Below are positions 5,391 through 5,491 of a stretch of 5,491 nt of DNA, one piece after another. The stretch lies in contig RFJX01000027.1 in NCBI GenBank assembly GCA_003694425.1, positions 1 to 5,491 of the forward strand, read 5' to 3'. Both the position numbers and the translations under genes were made by a program. Position 1 is the first letter of the stretch, and each line of letters starts with the position of its first letter. The stretch is from Gammaproteobacteria bacterium. GTDB lineage: Bacteria > Pseudomonadota > Gammaproteobacteria > J113. Below the pieces are notes generated by a model, which was not told the DNA's origin, searched no databases, and saw only the letters and a program-made list of their open reading frames with translations.

Positions 5391-5491
5391 ATGCGTCTGA
5401 TGCTGTCCCTGCTGCTGGCGCTGGTACTCAACCTGCTGCTGTTCTGGTTCATCCACCTCATCGTCTCGTCCAGGCACACCCTCGAAGAGCA
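5391..5491 (+). CDS. tonB: TonB-family energy transducer, N-terminal fragment cut by the window end
   Basis: Thirty-three complete codons are visible from an ATG 12 bp after the exbD stop, open to the edge. The peptide opens MRLMLSLLLALVLNLLL and continues FWFIHLIVSS, an uncleaved membrane anchor at about 4-25, then RHTLEE, the start of a periplasmic region. This is how TonB2-type proteins begin, and TonB is the expected next gene after ExbD in this operon type. No C-terminal TonB domain can be seen, so the identity rests on position and anchor. AGGAA at 5371-5375 is the nearest purine-rich site, 15 bases from the ATG. Confidence 0.7.
   Translation, partial: MRLMLSLLLALVLNLLLFWFIHLIVSSRHTLEE

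Overview
The window comes from a high-GC (clearly above 60% by eye) Gram-negative bacterium. The gene set, a DUF3450 protein, a TtpC-like protein, ExbB, ExbD and a TonB-like start, is typical of Gammaproteobacteria. The heptamer-repeat spacers would fit an environmental lineage such as a Chromatiales-type organism, but that placement is inference; no marker gene is present.

Layout. Positions 1-166 hold no gene. They carry two heptamer tandem arrays: a perfect one at 1-46 and a degenerate one at 86-162. Positions 167-2145 encode, on the minus strand, a two-gene two-component system. It is a membrane histidine kinase of the HisKA_3 (NarX/UhpB/MoxY-like) class, followed through a 4-bp ATGA overlap by a NarL/FixJ-type response regulator. 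A third, short heptamer tract (2150-2186) sits just before the kinase start. It is an inverted copy of the inner end of the 86-162 array, so the two-gene module is bracketed by inverted heptamer tracts. The divergent spacer (2146-2343) also has a 17-bp near-perfect palindrome and a plausible rightward sigma70 promoter.

Positions 2344 to the right edge carry a tightly packed plus-strand operon: a secreted coiled-coil DUF3450 protein, a TtpC-like long ExbB paralogue with its own signal peptide and periplasmic coiled coil, a short ExbB, an ExbD, and the start of a TonB-type protein cut by the window end. The first three junctions overlap by 4, 8 and 4 bp, which suggests translational coupling.

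The plus-strand operon matches the TonB2-type energy-transduction machine known from Vibrio and relatives. ExbB/ExbD (with TtpC) use the proton gradient, and TonB passes the force across the periplasm to outer-membrane transporters. The divergent two-component system may control this operon, but that rests only on position and the shared spacer. The gene content is largely a known system. The less ordinary parts are the heptamer DNA around the two-component genes, a predicted strand-asymmetric RNA stem, and the loss of the usual TM3 glutamate in both ExbB-family proteins.
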